A stretch of DNA of 64,000 nucleotides from Bradyrhizobium sp. AT1 (lineage in GTDB: Bacteria > Pseudomonadota > Alphaproteobacteria > Rhizobiales > Xanthobacteraceae): NCBI RefSeq assembly GCF_001590795.1, contig NZ_JXDL01000001.1:3803915-3867914 (forward strand), read 5' to 3'. Under the pieces are notes generated by a model, which saw only the letters and a list, made by a program, of their open reading frames with translations, was not told the DNA's origin and did not search any database. Both the position numbers and the translations under genes were made by a program. Positions within the stretch are counted from its first letter, which is position 1; each line of letters begins with the position of its first letter. Below are positions 62,270-64,000 of the stretch, piece after piece.

Positions 62270-64000
62270 TCACATGCTCTTCTGGAACCGGCCCGACAGC
62301 TCGCCAAAACCCTCGATCAGGGCTTCGGTGCCGTCGACCTCGGCCAGACGCGCCTTGACGTCACGCAGCCACGCCAAATTGGCCTCGCTGGGATCCTCCC
62401 CCAAGGCCAGCTCGGCGTCTTTCAGTTCTCTAAGTAGTGAATGGTATTGCCGATGCAAGGCAACCAGCTGATGCCAGGTGGCGAGGACATCGTCCCTTGC
62501 CGCGCCTTCGCGGGCGCCCCACACCGCCGCGGTGGTGATCCCGCCCTCAACCCGTTGAAGAAGCTGTGAAAATCCGCCTTTTTCGAGGTCGCTGCGCATC
62601 TTCTCGGCGAGCTCGCCGGGGTCTGGCGAATGGTGATGGTCGTTGGCGAAAGCCGCGATGATGCCGGCCCGGAGCTTGTGGGCCTCGGGATGGGCCAGCT
62701 CCAGGGCCGCGACCTCCTCGAGATGGTCGTGCAGCAGCCAGGGGTGGTTGATCAGGCTTTGCAGGATCAGGGCCTCCCGGCGGGAGATGGCACTGCGCTG
62801 GCCGCGCATGATCGGGCTCGCTGCCAGCTGGGGGCTAGCCGCCTGGTAGGGACCCGACGGTAACGGGGTGGGGCCGGGCGCACCGCGCCGCCCTCCGAAG
62901 CCCTGGCTCCCGAATCCCTGACCGCCGAATCGATTCGCGCCCGCCCCGCCGCGGGGCTGAAATTGGCGGCCGCCGCCACCCTGGCGGAAATTGCCCCGGC
63001 CGCCGAAGCCGCCGCGCCCGCCCTCCGGCGCAAAGGCGCGCTGCAGCCGCTCGACGAATTCGTCGCGGTAATAGCGCCGCACCACCTCGTCGCGGATGCC
63101 GTTGGTCAGCTCCTTGATGCGCGCTTCCAGCGCAGCGCGGCGCTCGGGCGTCGCAAAGTTGCCGCCTTCGAGCTCGCGCGACCAGATCATGTCGGCGAGC
63201 GGGCGGGCCGCGCCGATCACCTCCTCGATCGCGCCGCGGCCGCCGGAGCGCGCGAGATCGTCCGGATCCTGTCCCTCCGGCAGCAGCGCGAAACGAAGGC
63301 TCTTTCCGGGTGCGAGGAAGGGCAGCGCGAGATCGGCCGCACGATAAGCCGCCTTCTGGCCGGCGCGGTCGCCGTCGAAGCAGAGGATCGGCTCGTCCGC
63401 CATCTTCCAGAGCAGCGCGAGCTGGTTTTCGGTGAGCGCGGTGCCGAGCGGCGCGACGGCGCCGGGAAAACCTGTCGTGACCATGGCGATGACGTCGACA
63501 TAGCCTTCGACCACGATCAGCGATGCGCCGTCATGCGTCGCCTTGCGCGCGGTCTGGTGGTTGTAGAGATTGTCGCCCTTGTGGAAGAGCGGCGTCTCCG
63601 GCGAGTTCAGGTATTTTGCAGCGACGTCCTTGTCCAGCGCGCGCCCGCCGAAGGCGATGACGCGGCCGCGCAAATCCGTGATCGGAAACATCACGCGATC
63701 GCGGAAGCGGTCGTAGGGCACGGGAATGTCGTCGCCCGCCACCAGAAGCCCGGTCTCGACCATGTCCTCGACGGAGATTCCAAGCTTGCCGAGATGCTCC
63801 TTCAGCGCGAAGCGATCGGGCGAGGCATAGCCGAGGCGGAACTGCAATTGCGTCGCCGGCGAGATGGCGCGGTCGGCGAGATAGCCGCGCGCTTTCGCGC
63901 CGACGCGCGAGGCCAGCGTCTCCGCGAAATAGGTCGCGGCGAGATCCATGACGTCATGCAGCGTGCGGCGGCGCTGCTCCTGCCGCGCCGCATCCGGCGT
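62270..64000 (-). CDS. dnaG: DNA primase (N-terminus cut by window)
   Basis: 576 residues are present and the frame remains open at the edge, so about the first 80-110 residues (the zinc-binding domain) lie outside. The RNA polymerase core (RDRVMFPITDLRGRVIAFGG) and TOPRIM fold with Glu in VVEGYVDVIAM and the acidic DxD in CFDGDRAGQ are complete. A Gly/Arg/Phe-rich linker (RGGFGGRGNFRQGGGGR) precedes the C-terminal DnaB-binding domain. It makes RNA primers at the replication fork. The ATG at 63949 is internal and not the start. rpoD follows. Confidence 0.97.
   Translation of the reverse strand, partial: TPDAARQEQRRRTLHDVMDLAATYFAETLASRVGAKARGYLADRAISPATQLQFRLGYASPDRFALKEHLGKLGISVEDMVETGLLVAGDDIPVPYDRFRDRVMFPITDLRGRVIAFGGRALDKDVAAKYLNSPETPLFHKGDNLYNHQTARKATHDGASLIVVEGYVDVIAMVTTGFPGAVAPLGTALTENQLALLWKMADEPILCFDGDRAGQKAAYRAADLALPFLAPGKSLRFALLPEGQDPDDLARSGGRGAIEEVIGAARPLADMIWSRELEGGNFATPERRAALEARIKELTNGIRDEVVRRYYRDEFVERLQRAFAPEGGRGGFGGRGNFRQGGGGRQFQPRGGAGANRFGGQGFGSQGFGGRRGAPGPTPLPSGPYQAASPQLAASPIMRGQRSAISRREALILQSLINHPWLLHDHLEEVAALELAHPEAHKLRAGIIAAFANDHHHSPDPGELAEKMRSDLEKGGFSQLLQRVEGGITTAAVWGAREGAARDDVLATWHQLVALHRQYHSLLRELKDAELALGEDPSEANLAWLRDVKARLAEVDGTEALIEGFGELSGRFQKSM

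Overview
The window looks like chromosome of a high-G+C alphaproteobacterium, most likely Bradyrhizobium or a close relative. The reasons are the strong GC3 bias, an RpoH-type heat-shock sigma factor beside an RluD-type pseudouridine synthase, the dnaG-rpoD order, crotonase/acyl-CoA dehydrogenase catabolic clusters, and several families of dispersed palindromic repeats that I know from Bradyrhizobium genomes. The genus call is inference from content; there is no rRNA here to settle it.

Layout. 0-3 kb: the start of a membrane protein cut by the window edge, then lemA and two TPM-domain genes with a palindromic repeat wedged between them. 3-11 kb: a crotonase with a paired acyl-CoA dehydrogenase set, an orphan CoxL-like molybdenum hydroxylase subunit, a DapA-family aldolase/lyase and an exported VOC protein. 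11-15 kb: an HtrA-like protein without its catalytic His and Ser, overlapping a LuxR-type regulator by 4 bases, then tex. 15-19 kb: about 1 kb of stacked repeats, then a cyanuric acid hydrolase/barbiturase-family enzyme and an amidase. 19-24 kb: thioesterase, small membrane protein, poxB, dgoA and dgoK. 24-31.4 kb: a luciferase-like monooxygenase and flavin reductase behind a textbook sigma-54 promoter, next to a sigma-54 activator and a single-chain biotin carboxylase/carboxyltransferase.

31.5-43.8 kb: chemoreceptor, two small Cys-containing unknowns, a TetR/tautomerase divergent pair with a palindromic operator, a glycine-rich-domain-type protein with a Gly/Cys-tailed membrane protein, a CobW GTPase coupled to an N-acyl-D-amino-acid deacylase, a PcfJ-like protein, a UPF0158 protein, a lipoprotein hydrolase and a 2H phosphoesterase. 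43.8-54.6 kb: tRNA-Glu, rluD, rpoH, peptidoglycan amidase, diguanylate cyclase, a 22-residue Lys/Ala peptide, LysE exporter, response regulator, SDR, MltB and OmpA proteins.

54.6-59.7 kb is the accessory block I find most interesting. It holds a membrane effector-like SLATT protein in one operon with a nucleotide-processing-like domain fused to TPR repeats, and a separate lower-G+C pair in which a DEDDh 3'-5' exonuclease overlaps a GlnD/GlnE-like nucleotidyltransferase. Both look like conflict or defence modules inserted beside the conserved dnaG-rpoD locus, which closes the window (59.7-64 kb, dnaG cut by the edge).
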